The notes under the pieces were generated by a model. The model was not told the DNA's origin. It made no database searches and was given only the letters and a program-made list of their open reading frames with translations. 64,000 nucleotides of DNA, taken from assembly GCA_036504215.1 (NCBI GenBank), contig DASXVO010000006.1, positions 45,261 to 109,260 on the forward strand, given 5' to 3'. A program made the translations under genes and the position numbers. The stretch comes from Vicinamibacterales bacterium. Lineage in GTDB: Bacteria > Acidobacteriota > Vicinamibacteria > Vicinamibacterales > Fen-181. Of the stretch, positions 8,765 to 18,204 are shown piece by piece; the first letter of the stretch is position 1, and each line of letters begins with the position of its first letter.

Positions 8765-9988
8765 CTACTCCTCGGCTTCCTCTGGGTCCTTTGCCGGCGC
8801 GATCCTCTCCTCCAGGAACGTGTTCCATTCGTGACAGTGCGGGCAATGCCAGAGGAGTTCGGTGCTCCGGTAGCGGCACCGTATGCAGACGTGGGGATCG
8901 AGGTAGAAGATCGAGTGGCCGGTCAGCTCGACGTAGCGATCGACGAGGGCCGGATCGAGGGTGAGTTCCTGCAACGTCTTCCAGGTCGCTTCGTGAATGG
9001 CGAGGCCGTGCGGGTTGTGTGCGAGCGCTTCGAACAGCAGTTCCAGTGCCTCGGCCGGCTTGCCGCGGGCCGTCAGGTGCCGGGCGACCGCCACTCGCGC
9101 CCGCCAGTCCTGGGCATTGGCCGCGATGAGGCGACGGCACAGCTCGGGGAATCGGAGCGGTGTGCCGAGCTTCGTGTAGCAGTTCTCCAGGCGTTCGAAG
9201 ACCAGGTGGGCGCGGTCGGGCGCGACGGTGACGACACGTTCCCAGGTTGTGGCGGCCTGGGCGGCGTGGCCCTGGGCGAACTGCACATCCCCAAGGTGTA
9301 TGTACGCCGGCACCGTGCGCGGGTCGAGGCCGATCGCGGCCGTGAATCGAGCGACGGCAACCTTCTCATCGGATTGCTTCAGCGCCTCGACACCCAGTTC
9401 GTTCTCGAGGAACGCGAGGATCTCGTTGTTCCGTGCCTGGTCGCCGCGTCGCGCCACCTTCGTCAGCCGCCGGCGGATCTCGTACGCCTCCTGCCACTGG
9501 TGTTGTTCCTCGTGCAGCTTCTGCAGGTTGACCAGCGCGTACTCGTTCTCGGGGTCGAGGCGGAGCACCTCGTTGAACGCTTCGAGCGCACGGTCCACGA
9601 ACCCGCCGCGCTTGAAATCGAGGCCCAGACAGAGCAGCGAATACGCGTGCTCGAGGCGCGTCAGCTTCGGTCGCTGGAGGAGTCCCTGGTGCACCTGGAT
9701 CGACCGCCCGACCTGCCCCTTCTCGCGGTAGAGGTTGCCGAGAATCATGTCGATCTCGAGCGCATCGCCGTCCACCGTCGCGGCCTTGGTCAACTCCTCG
9801 ATCGCCAGATCCGCCTGGTTGGAGACGAGAAAATTCAGGCCGAGCATGTAGTGGGGCGTGGCGCGGGCCTTCCGACGATCGAACCATCGGCCGTCGTGCA
9901 GCTTGTAGCGTTCCCACGCCTTGCCGATGGTGAGGCCGGCCAGCAGGGCGATTAGCGCGGCGAGCAGCGGCGCGTAGTCGGCCATCAT
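8765..9988 (-). CDS. lapB: LapB/YciM-like TPR protein with rubredoxin-type metal site
   Basis: The 407-residue protein has one N-terminal membrane helix (about residues 5-23), a long TPR region (AIEELTKA, ALEAFNEVLRLDPENEYALVNL and others), and a C-terminal rubredoxin-like knuckle with cysteines at about 368, 371, 382 and 385 (CIRC ... CPHC). This order is that of LapB, an inner-membrane adaptor that in E. coli promotes FtsH degradation of LpxC and helps organise LPS assembly. Its place directly after kdsC supports an LPS role here. The start overlaps the kdsC stop (ATGA); two adjacent ATG codons (9988 and 9985) are possible. A GGAGG lies just upstream. Confidence 0.9.
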   Translation of the reverse strand: MMADYAPLLAALIALLAGLTIGKAWERYKLHDGRWFDRRKARATPHYMLGLNFLVSNQADLAIEELTKAATVDGDALEIDMILGNLYREKGQVGRSIQVHQGLLQRPKLTRLEHAYSLLCLGLDFKRGGFVDRALEAFNEVLRLDPENEYALVNLQKLHEEQHQWQEAYEIRRRLTKVARRGDQARNNEILAFLENELGVEALKQSDEKVAVARFTAAIGLDPRTVPAYIHLGDVQFAQGHAAQAATTWERVVTVAPDRAHLVFERLENCYTKLGTPLRFPELCRRLIAANAQDWRARVAVARHLTARGKPAEALELLFEALAHNPHGLAIHEATWKTLQELTLDPALVDRYVELTGHSIFYLDPHVCIRCRYRSTELLWHCPHCHEWNTFLEERIAPAKDPEEAEE

Positions 9989-10533
9989 TGGGCGTCCTCC
10001 GGAAGGTAGCGCCGCATCAGGTCGTCCCAACGCCCCTGGCCGCGCAGGAGGATTTCGACCAGCTCGCGGGCGGCCCCATGGCCGCCGCGCTGGCCGCTGA
10101 TCCAGTCCACGCGCGACCGCACCTCGTCCACGGCGTCTGCCGGGCAGGCCGAGAGGCCGACGCGGCGGAGAACCGGCAAGTCGAGCAGATCGTCACCCAT
10201 GAAGGCGACCTGCCCATCGTCGAGGTGTTCCTGCTCGAGGAGCTCCGAGTACATGTCCAGCTTGTTGCCGGCGTCCTGCCGGACGATTCGAATGCCGAGT
10301 TGCGCGGCACGAACGGTGGTCGCCGCCGACTGCCTGGCGGAGAGAAGACCTGTGGCCAGGCCAGCCCGGTGCGCCCACACGATAGCCGTGCCGTCCCGGA
10401 TGCTGAACTGCTTCGACTCGCTGCCGTCCGATTGGATCAGGATGCGGCCGTCGGTGAGAACACCGTCCACGTCGAAGAGCACCAGGCGAATGCGCGCGGC
10501 CTTCTCGGCCAGCGTTCGTTGATCGCAAGGCAT
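9985..10533 (-). CDS. kdsC: 3-deoxy-D-manno-octulosonate 8-phosphate phosphatase
   Basis: The 182-residue HAD-family protein shows motif I LVLFDVDGVLTDG with the catalytic aspartates at residues 21 and 23, GLLSARQS (motif II region) and FMGDDLLDLPVL (motif IV). The length and the lack of a cap domain match KdsC, which removes phosphate from Kdo-8-P. The ATG at 10533 overlaps the kdsD stop (TGATG). An in-frame extension further upstream would lie inside kdsD and has no HAD sequence. The stop overlaps the lapB start, so kdsD-kdsC-lapB are coupled. Confidence 0.94.
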   Translation of the reverse strand: MPCDQRTLAEKAARIRLVLFDVDGVLTDGRILIQSDGSESKQFSIRDGTAIVWAHRAGLATGLLSARQSAATTVRAAQLGIRIVRQDAGNKLDMYSELLEQEHLDDGQVAFMGDDLLDLPVLRRVGLSACPADAVDEVRSRVDWISGQRGGHGAARELVEILLRGQGRWDDLMRRYLPEDAQ

Positions 10534-11507
10534 CAGAACATTTCGGTCCGCCACAGGTCGTGCAGATGGACGACACCCTCCACCCGACGATCTGGCGCGG
10601 TGACGACGACGGAGGTGATCTTGCGCTGTTCCATCAAATTCAGTGCCTCGACCGCGAGCATCGTCCGCGCGACGGTCACCGGGTGCTCGGTCATCACGTC
10701 GCCGGACACCTGATCCAGTATCTGCCGGCCGCTCATGTGGCGCCGCAGGTCGCCGTCCGTGATGATACCGGCGAGGCGTCCTTCGGCGTCCACCACGCAC
10801 GTCATGCCCAGGCCCTTGCGCGACATCTCGTAGATGACGTCGCGCATTGTCGTCTGCAGGTCGACGCTCGGCACGTCCGCTCCCGCGTGCATGATCTGCT
10901 CGAGACGCATCAGCCGCTTGCCGAGCTTGCCGCCCGGGTGCAGGCCTGCGAAATCCTCCTGACGGAAGCCCTTGCGCACCAGGAGCGCCATCGCGAGGGC
11001 GTCGCCGAGCGCGAGCGCCGCCGTGGTGCTGGCCGTGGGCGCGAGATTCAGCGGACAGGCTTCTTCATTGACACGGCAGTCGAGGGTGACGTCCGCAATC
11101 TGGCCGAGTGTCGATGTCGGGTCGCCGGTGACGGCCACCAATCGGGCGCCGATCCGCCGAATCATCTCCAGCAGCCTGACGATTTCCTCCGTCTCGCCAC
11201 TGTAGGACAACGCCACCACCACGTCGTCCGCCTGGAGGGCGCCGAGGTCGCCGTGGATGGCTTCGGCCGGGTGCAGGAAGAACGCCGGGGTGCCGGTGCT
11301 CGACAACGTCGCGCCAATCTTGCGCGCGATGATTCCCGACTTGCCCATGCCGGTCACGATGACGCGCCCCCGGCAGTCGAAGAGCAGCTGGACCGCCCGG
11401 GCGAAGTGATGGTCGAGCCGGTCCACGAGGGCGAGGATCGCGTCCGCCTCGGTCCGCAGCACCTGCCGCGCCAGTTCGATGTCGGTCACGGGATCGGTCG
11501 TCACCAC
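10533..11507 (-). CDS. kdsD: Arabinose-5-phosphate isomerase
   Basis: The 324-residue protein has an N-terminal SIS domain (VTGMGKSGIIARKIGATLSS, ALSYSGETEEI) and two C-terminal CBS domains (about residues 205-320), the KdsD/GutQ layout. It converts ribulose-5-phosphate to arabinose-5-phosphate, the entry step to Kdo. The start is a GTG at 11507; a second GTG follows immediately. It sits 22 bases after kdsA and overlaps kdsC by one base, so the pathway order A5P isomerase, Kdo-8-P phosphatase is encoded consecutively. Confidence 0.95.
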   Translation of the reverse strand: MVTTDPVTDIELARQVLRTEADAILALVDRLDHHFARAVQLLFDCRGRVIVTGMGKSGIIARKIGATLSSTGTPAFFLHPAEAIHGDLGALQADDVVVALSYSGETEEIVRLLEMIRRIGARLVAVTGDPTSTLGQIADVTLDCRVNEEACPLNLAPTASTTAALALGDALAMALLVRKGFRQEDFAGLHPGGKLGKRLMRLEQIMHAGADVPSVDLQTTMRDVIYEMSRKGLGMTCVVDAEGRLAGIITDGDLRRHMSGRQILDQVSGDVMTEHPVTVARTMLAVEALNLMEQRKITSVVVTAPDRRVEGVVHLHDLWRTEMF

Positions 11508-11529
11508 GGAAACCCTCTATGTTCTGCGC

Positions 11530-12363
11530 TCACGCGTGCTTGACGATGGCGTCGATGCGGGTCAGCCGATCGAGCAGTCGGTCGAGCAGGTCCAGGCGCA
11601 GCGCGTTCTGCGCGTCGCTTCGCGCCTTCGACGGGTCGTCGTGTACCTCGAGGAAGACGCCGTCCACGCCCGCTGCGACACCGGCCGAGCCGAGCGGCTC
11701 GATGTACTCAGCGAGCCCCGCTGTCACCCCGTCGCCGCCGCCGGGGAGCTGGAGGCTGTGGGTGATGTCGAAGATCACCGGGTAGCCGAGGTCCCTCAGC
11801 ATCGGAAACGCGCGCATGTCCACCACGAGGTTGTTGTAGCCAAACGCCGTGCCCCGCTCGGTCAGCAGTACCCGCGTGTTGCCCGAGTCGGTCACTTTCG
11901 CGATGGCGTGGCGCATGTCGCGGGGCGCCAGGAACTGACCCTTCTTGATGTTCACAACTCGGCCCGTGTTCGCCGCGGCCACGAGCAAATCGGTCTGGCG
12001 GCACAGGAACGCCGGTATCTGCAGCACGTCCGCCACTTCGGCCGCCGGAGCGGCGTGCGAGGGCTCGTGGATGTCGGTCAGGATTGGGACGCCGACGTCC
12101 GCCTTGATTCGGCCGAGGATGCGCAGGCCGTCATGGAGTCCGGGACCACGAAACGACGCGATCGACGTGCGATTGGCCTTGTCGTACGAGGCTTTGAAGA
12201 TGAAGGGCACCTGGCGCCGCGACGCGATCTCGCGCAGGGAGAACGCCAACTCCCGCGCGTGTCCTTCGCTCTCGATCACGCAAGGGCCGGCGACGAGCAC
12301 GATCGGCCTTCCGCCGCCCGCGCACACGCGTCCAATCTCAACAGTCTTCGTCACGCCCGACAT
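11530..12363 (-). CDS. kdsA: Kdo-8-phosphate synthase
   Basis: The 277-residue TIM-barrel protein contains VLVAGPCVIESEGHA, FIFKASYDKANRTS, PILTDIHEPSHA, LQIPAFLCRQTDLL and DITHSLQLPGG, all characteristic of KdsA. It condenses phosphoenolpyruvate with arabinose-5-phosphate. The presence of Cys in VAGPCVIES is seen in metal-dependent enzymes of this family, which is compatible with a metallo-KdsA. The annotated ATG overlaps a TATAAT, so transcription from that element would begin after it. GTG at 12354 (residue 4) is then a likely leaderless start that gives a normal N-terminus. Confidence 0.95.
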   Translation of the reverse strand: MSGVTKTVEIGRVCAGGGRPIVLVAGPCVIESEGHARELAFSLREIASRRQVPFIFKASYDKANRTSIASFRGPGLHDGLRILGRIKADVGVPILTDIHEPSHAAPAAEVADVLQIPAFLCRQTDLLVAAANTGRVVNIKKGQFLAPRDMRHAIAKVTDSGNTRVLLTERGTAFGYNNLVVDMRAFPMLRDLGYPVIFDITHSLQLPGGGDGVTAGLAEYIEPLGSAGVAAGVDGVFLEVHDDPSKARSDAQNALRLDLLDRLLDRLTRIDAIVKHA

Positions 12364-12368
12364 TATAC
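12363..12368 (-). promoter_or_regulatory. -10 element overlapping the kdsA start
   Basis: On the minus strand TATAAT runs directly into the annotated ATG (TATAATG). Transcription would be expected to begin near 12356, one or two bases before a GTG in the kdsA frame. No Shine-Dalgarno precedes either start. Confidence 0.5.
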
Positions 12369-12406
12369 AGCCCTGGGCTGCCGCGCCAGTTCGAGGGCGG
12401 TCCGCA

Positions 12407-13342
12407 TCATCCCTGCTCGGTCAGGGGGGCGTCCTCAGAGGGGTGTTCCGCACGCGTGACCAGCGCAACGGCGGGGACGATGATGGCCGCGCCGAGGACG
12501 AGGAATCGGTCGACGGGCTCGCCGAGCACGAGCCAGCCGAGGAACACCGCGATGATCGGGTTCACGTAGGCATAGGTCGCGACCTGTGTCGTGGGCACGT
12601 GGCGCAGCAGCCAGATGTACGCCGAGTAGCCGACCCACGATCCGAAGACCACCAGGTACAGGACCGCTCCCAAGCTGGTGGCGTTCCAGAGGGCGCGGTG
12701 GTGCTGCCCGAGAGCGAGACCGGTGACGGTGTCCACCACACCGGCCGCCAGCATTTGCCAGCCGCTCGCCACGAGGGGGTCGACCGGCAGCTTCCACCGC
12801 CGCGACAGCACCGACCCGAACGCCCAGCAGAACGACGAGCCGAGGAGGCCGACGCACGCGAACAACTCGAGCCCTCCCAGCGAGTGCGTGGCGACGAGCT
12901 TCGGCCAGACGAGCACGACCATGCCGAGCGCACCGAGGAAGATGCCTCCGAAGGCGCTCCGTGGGATCCTTCCACCGGTCGGCAGGATGAATCGCTCGAC
13001 GACGAGGAACCAGATGGGAACGATGGCGACGATCAGGGCGGCGAGACCCGTGGGGACGTACAACTCGGACCAGGCGAGGATCGCATTCGAGATGCCGAGC
13101 AGGAGCACGCCGATGAACGACAGCCGCCAGAATCGCTCGGCGCTCACGCGAACCTGACGGCCCGTCATCGCACAGAACGCCAGCATCACACTGCCGGAGA
13201 TGGCGAAGCGGACACCCGCCAGCAGGATCGGGGGAACCCGTTCGACCGCCACGCGGATTCCGAGGTACGTCGATCCCCAGAAGACGTAGACCAGGGCGAA
13301 CGCGAGGAGAATCCGGAATCGACGGCTGATGACGACCTCCAA
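12407..13342 (-). CDS. EamA/DMT-superfamily transporter
   Basis: The 311-residue protein is almost entirely hydrophobic, with about ten membrane helices in two EamA repeats; FWGSTYLGIRVAVERVPP and YAYVNPIIAVFLGWLVLGEP are the usual signatures. It resembles the YedA/RhaT-like drug/metabolite exporters of the inner membrane. It sits between pyrG (22 bases upstream) and kdsA on the same strand, interrupting an otherwise Kdo-related set. A role in moving a nucleotide-sugar or lipid-linked intermediate would be speculation; the DMT family has very diverse substrates. Confidence 0.88.
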   Translation of the reverse strand: MEVVISRRFRILLAFALVYVFWGSTYLGIRVAVERVPPILLAGVRFAISGSVMLAFCAMTGRQVRVSAERFWRLSFIGVLLLGISNAILAWSELYVPTGLAALIVAIVPIWFLVVERFILPTGGRIPRSAFGGIFLGALGMVVLVWPKLVATHSLGGLELFACVGLLGSSFCWAFGSVLSRRWKLPVDPLVASGWQMLAAGVVDTVTGLALGQHHRALWNATSLGAVLYLVVFGSWVGYSAYIWLLRHVPTTQVATYAYVNPIIAVFLGWLVLGEPVDRFLVLGAAIIVPAVALVTRAEHPSEDAPLTEQG

Positions 13343-13363
13343 CCAGCAGCAACCAACGAGAGG

Positions 13364-15028
<1,665 letters not shown>

Positions 15029-15826
15029 TCAGTGATGGGCGTCAGCCGCGACGAGGCGACGCACCCGGTCGAGATCTGCCGGCGTGTCCACGCCGACCGA
15101 ATCGTGCATCGTTTCCGCGACGCGAATCCGGAATCCGTGCTCGAGTGCGCGAAGCTGTTCGAGAGATTCCGCCCGTTCGAGCGGCGTCCGCGGCAGGCCC
15201 GCAAACGTCAGAAGGAAGTCGCGACGGTAGACGTACAGCCCGATGTGCTTGAAACGCGGGCCGGTCCCGATTTCGGTTCCGCCTGGGGTGTCGCGGACGA
15301 ACGGGATTGGTGCACGTGAGAAGTACAACGCAAAGCCCTGCCCGTTGGTGACGACCTTCACCACGTTCGGGTCGGCGAGGTCGTCCGGACGATCGATCCG
15401 CCGGCAGAGCGTACCCATGGGAATCGTCGGGTCCGCGACGAGAGGGGCCATCACCTCATCGATCATCTCGGGGGCCAGCAGCGGCTCGTCCCCCTGCACG
15501 TTGACGACGAGTTCACATGAGAGAGACGTGACCACCTCGGCGAGCCGGTCGCTGCCACTGCTATGATCCGCGCGCGTCATCCACGCGATCCCCCCGAACG
15601 CCTCGACCACGTCGCGGACACGCTCGTCGTCGGTGGCAACGATGACCGCGTCGATGACTCGAGCGGATGCCGCGCGCCGGTACACGTGCTCGATCATCGG
15701 GCGGCCACAGATATCGGCGAGAGGCTTGCCCGGGAGACGCGAGGAGTGATATCGCGCGGGGATGATGGCGACGTGTCGGGCGGCAGCGAGCAAACGGTTG
15801 TGCCCGTGGTCCCGTTCGGGGTGCAC
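15029..15826 (-). CDS. kdsB: CMP-Kdo synthetase
   Basis: The 265-residue nucleotidyltransferase has the KdsB signature VAIIPARYHSSRLPGKPL, then MIEHVYRRA, VIVATDDERV, SGSDRLAEV, NVQGDEPL and KHIGLYVYRRDFL. It activates Kdo with CTP for transfer to lipid A. The longest frame begins at GTG 15826, about 18 residues before the conserved start. A TATGAT element ends only 5 bases upstream of this GTG, so the transcript should begin at or next to the GTG; a downstream TTG is another possible start. It is the first gene of the Kdo cluster. Confidence 0.94.
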   Translation of the reverse strand: MHPERDHGHNRLLAAARHVAIIPARYHSSRLPGKPLADICGRPMIEHVYRRAASARVIDAVIVATDDERVRDVVEAFGGIAWMTRADHSSGSDRLAEVVTSLSCELVVNVQGDEPLLAPEMIDEVMAPLVADPTIPMGTLCRRIDRPDDLADPNVVKVVTNGQGFALYFSRAPIPFVRDTPGGTEIGTGPRFKHIGLYVYRRDFLLTFAGLPRTPLERAESLEQLRALEHGFRIRVAETMHDSVGVDTPADLDRVRRLVAADAHH

Positions 15827-15831
15827 GACGA

Positions 15832-15837
15832 ATCATA
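15832..15837 (-). promoter_or_regulatory. Extended -10 element immediately before kdsB
   Basis: On the minus strand the sequence reads TGC-TATGAT, an extended -10 motif, ending 5 bases before the GTG of kdsB. The predicted start of transcription coincides with the start codon, which suggests a leaderless mRNA. Confidence 0.5.
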
Positions 15838-15852
15838 GCACACCGTCAGCCG

Positions 15853-15861
15853 TGCTACCAT
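15853..15861 (+). promoter_or_regulatory. Extended -10 element before the 171-residue membrane-anchored protein
   Basis: TG-C-TACCAT lies 44 bases upstream of the start at 15905 and is divergent from the kdsB element, with only about 15 bases between them. No strong -35 is seen. Confidence 0.35.
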
Positions 15862-15904
15862 CTACGCGGAGCCGGCCAGACGTCGTGTCGATGCGCCGGT
15901 CATC

Positions 15905-16420
15905 ATGACGCGGACCGAGGTCGCACTCCTCACGCTCACTGGCGTACTGCTGGTCGCCTGGCTGACGACCGGCGCCGGTCGCGGCGCGCCCGGGAGCGCC
16001 GCCGTCGACCGTTCTACCGCCGCCGCAGCCGCCGACGACGCGATCAGCCAGGTGGTTCAGGCGCGCACCGGCGAACTGAGGATGCGCCTGAATGGCCCAC
16101 CCCGGTTCCAGCCGGTCAGGCGGAACCCCTTTGCATTCGGACTGACGCCCCAAGCCTCCATCCGACGCGCACCGGCCGCGGTCGTGGCGCTCGCTGAGAC
16201 CCGGCCGCCACGCCCGGAACTCGTCCTGTCGGGTATCGCCGAGGACGCAGGGCTCAGTGGACCGGTGCGTACCGCGGTGATCGCCGCGCCTGGTCAGCTG
16301 ATCCTGGCGAAGGAGGGCGACCGCATCCTGTCGAGGTTCCTCATCGTCCGCATCGCGGCCGACGCCGTGCAGGTGAGGGATGGGGAGGGGGGCGAGGTCT
16401 TCACGCTCGCGCTGAAATAG
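15905..16420 (+). CDS. Hypothetical membrane-anchored protein, possibly GspC/PilP-like
   Basis: The 171-residue protein has one N-terminal membrane helix (about residues 7-24), an Ala-rich linker, and a C-terminal beta-rich segment. The pattern RRNPFAFG, then LVLSGIAED and LILAKEGDRILSRFLIVRI, followed by QVRDGEGG and a final TLALK, resembles the inner-membrane linker proteins GspC and PilP, where a short beta domain in the periplasm binds a secretin. I do not recognise the family with certainty and no secretion genes are adjacent. It stands alone between divergent kdsB and convergent sdhB, and ends 14 bases before a perfect 18-bp hairpin. Confidence 0.7.
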   Translation: MTRTEVALLTLTGVLLVAWLTTGAGRGAPGSAAVDRSTAAAAADDAISQVVQARTGELRMRLNGPPRFQPVRRNPFAFGLTPQASIRRAPAAVVALAETRPPRPELVLSGIAEDAGLSGPVRTAVIAAPGQLILAKEGDRILSRFLIVRIAADAVQVRDGEGGEVFTLALK

Positions 16421-16434
16421 CCGCGGGCTGCAGA

Positions 16435-16475
16435 TGCGAGGATGAAGGCTGCGTTCGGCAGCCTTCATCCTCGCA
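16435..16475. terminator. Perfect 18-bp inverted repeat, bidirectional terminator
   Basis: Two 18-base arms (16435-16452 and 16458-16475) are exact reverse complements around a 5-base loop GTTCG, in the gap between the converging genes that end at 16420 and 16478. No long T-tract follows on either side. The arm contains GAGGATGAAGG, similar to the heptamer unit found at 29.7 kb. Confidence 0.75.
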
Positions 16476-16477
16476 CG

Positions 16478-17311
16478 CTATCCAATAGTCCGGGGTGGTG
16501 CGTCTGGAATGCCGTCGCGTCGCTTCAGGCCGGCCAGCGGCTTGGCGATCTTCGCCGGGCACGGCTGTTTCCAGAGGTGCAGGTAGTCGAATACCAGCTG
16601 CCGCTTCATGAGCTGGATCGCGCGCGCGGGATCCACGCCTTTCGGGCACACCCGCGAGCACTCGCCGGCGAAGTGGCAGCGCCACGGCCCGCTCTCGCCT
16701 GACAGGGCCTTCTTCCGTTCGGAGAAGCCTCCGTCTCGGCTGTCGGCGTTGTAGCGATGGGCCTGCGCGAGCGGCATCGGTCCGGCGTACAGCGGGTCGG
16801 TGGCGTAGGTGGGGCAGGCCGCCATGCAGCACCCGCACTTGATGCAGTAGGAGAACTGCAGGTATGCCTCGAGTTGGTGCGGTGACTGCCAGTACTCGCC
16901 GGTCGGCTGCTGTTGCTCGTGCTCGTCGTCGCGGATGATGTGGGGCTGCGCAGCGACGTGTGCGTTGATCATCGGCACGAGGTCGGGCACGAGATCGCGG
17001 ATCGTATTGAAGTTGGGGAGGGCAGCGAGCGTGACGAGCGCGGTGCCGAGCTCCGAGACCTGCGTGTTGCACGCGAGCCGGGGCCGCCCGTTGATGAACA
17101 TGCCGCACGATCCGCAGACGCCCATGCGACACGAGGCGCGCCAGGCGAGCGTCGGCGACAGCTTCTCCTTGATCAGCTTCAGTCCTTCGAGCACCGTCAT
17201 GCCGGCGACGTACGGCAGCGTGTAGTCGTCCCAGTGGGGCTCGGCGTCCGTCACCGGATCGAACCGGCGGATGCGAAAGACGACATCGGTCGGGGCAAAC
17301 GTGTCAGCCAT
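16478..17311 (-). CDS. sdhB: Succinate dehydrogenase/fumarate reductase iron-sulfur subunit (first complex)
   Basis: The 277-residue protein shows the three expected clusters: a plant-type [2Fe-2S] set in CRMGVCGSCGMF with a later cysteine in RLAC, CIKCGCCMAACP for [4Fe-4S], and CHFAGECSRVCPKG for [3Fe-4S]. It carries electrons from the SdhA flavin to quinone in the membrane anchor. It is the last gene of the minus-strand operon sdhA-sdhC-sdhD-sdhB, 24 bases after sdhD. Gene order with the iron-sulfur subunit last differs from the E. coli order but is found in other phyla. Confidence 0.94.
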   Translation of the reverse strand: MADTFAPTDVVFRIRRFDPVTDAEPHWDDYTLPYVAGMTVLEGLKLIKEKLSPTLAWRASCRMGVCGSCGMFINGRPRLACNTQVSELGTALVTLAALPNFNTIRDLVPDLVPMINAHVAAQPHIIRDDEHEQQQPTGEYWQSPHQLEAYLQFSYCIKCGCCMAACPTYATDPLYAGPMPLAQAHRYNADSRDGGFSERKKALSGESGPWRCHFAGECSRVCPKGVDPARAIQLMKRQLVFDYLHLWKQPCPAKIAKPLAGLKRRDGIPDAPPRTIG

Positions 17312-17335
17312 GGTGTCCCTCTCGAATAGTCCGGG

Positions 17336-17710
17336 CTAGGCGCCGCGCGCCAACGTGAATCCCGCCCAGGCCGCCCAGGTACCGACCGCGAACAGCACCA
17401 CGCCCGCGACCACCAGCAGCCCGCTGAGCGCGCGTTTCATCCCCCCACTTGGGTTCAGCTCGAACACGATGTTCCGGAGCCCGTAGAATCCGTGGAACAG
17501 CGCCGCCCCGAGCAGCAGGACGTACGTCACCAGGAAGAATGCACTCTTGGCCCGGAAGATCACGTTCTCCCACCCTACCGGTTCACCCGGCGCCGGGTTG
17601 AAGACGCGGACGATCGGTTCGAGGTGCATGATCGTCATGTGGAGCCCGAGCAGGACCAGGATGATGGCTCCCGCGCCGATGTGCCACGTCCACAAGCGTT
17701 GGTCGCGCAT
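17336..17710 (-). CDS. sdhD: Succinate dehydrogenase membrane anchor subunit D (first complex)
   Basis: The ATG at 17710 gives a 124-residue protein, MRDQRLWTWHIGAG, with three membrane helices and histidines in HMTIMH and ALFHGFYGLRNIVFE, in positions expected for heme b or quinone ligation. A longer in-frame extension runs through sdhC and has no homology, so the short start is preferred. GGAGGAG lies just upstream. It lies 8 bases after sdhC and 24 bases before sdhB. Confidence 0.88.
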   Translation of the reverse strand: MRDQRLWTWHIGAGAIILVLLGLHMTIMHLEPIVRVFNPAPGEPVGWENVIFRAKSAFFLVTYVLLLGAALFHGFYGLRNIVFELNPSGGMKRALSGLLVVAGVVLFAVGTWAAWAGFTLARGA

Positions 17711-17718
17711 GTCTCCTC

Positions 17719-18150
17719 CTAATCCAGGAAGCTGAACCCGCCGACGATGGCGAGGATGCCGGCGAGAATCATGACGCCGATGGCCAGCGGCCGCTGCTCG
17801 TCCACCGAGGTGCGATACGGATACACCGGCTCGATCGGCTGGCCAATCGCGAAGCCGAGCTCGACGAGCGCGAGCCGGATGCCGTTGAGGGCGTGGAACG
17901 CAAAGGCGGCAAACACCAGGTACTCGCCGACCTTGAACGGAGCGCCCGCGACGCTCCCCATCACGCGGTCCCAGCTCTCCCTGCCGAACGCGCGTGACGC
18001 GGTCACGCCGATGTGCATCACGAAATACGCGAGCAGCCCGAGCCCGGTCAGGCGGTGCAGCGCATACAGATAGCGCTCGAATCCCCACCGCCCGCCAACG
18101 AGCCAGCCCTTGAGCCCGAGACGATTCGGACGTCCCTTGTTCTCAATCAT
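17719..18150 (-). CDS. sdhC: Succinate dehydrogenase cytochrome b subunit (first complex)
   Basis: The 143-residue three-helix protein contains the SdhC signature LHRLTGLGLL, with MHIGV in the first helix and FHALNGIRLALVE in the second, where the histidine is the expected heme b ligand. It anchors SdhAB in the membrane and forms the quinone site with SdhD. Position between sdhA and sdhD on the same strand supports the call. Confidence 0.92.
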   Translation of the reverse strand: MIENKGRPNRLGLKGWLVGGRWGFERYLYALHRLTGLGLLAYFVMHIGVTASRAFGRESWDRVMGSVAGAPFKVGEYLVFAAFAFHALNGIRLALVELGFAIGQPIEPVYPYRTSVDEQRPLAIGVMILAGILAIVGGFSFLD

Positions 18151-18204
18151 TGGTGGCCTCTTCCTCCGTGAATCCCGTCGGGCCCAAAACCCAAAGCCTG
18201 GAGC

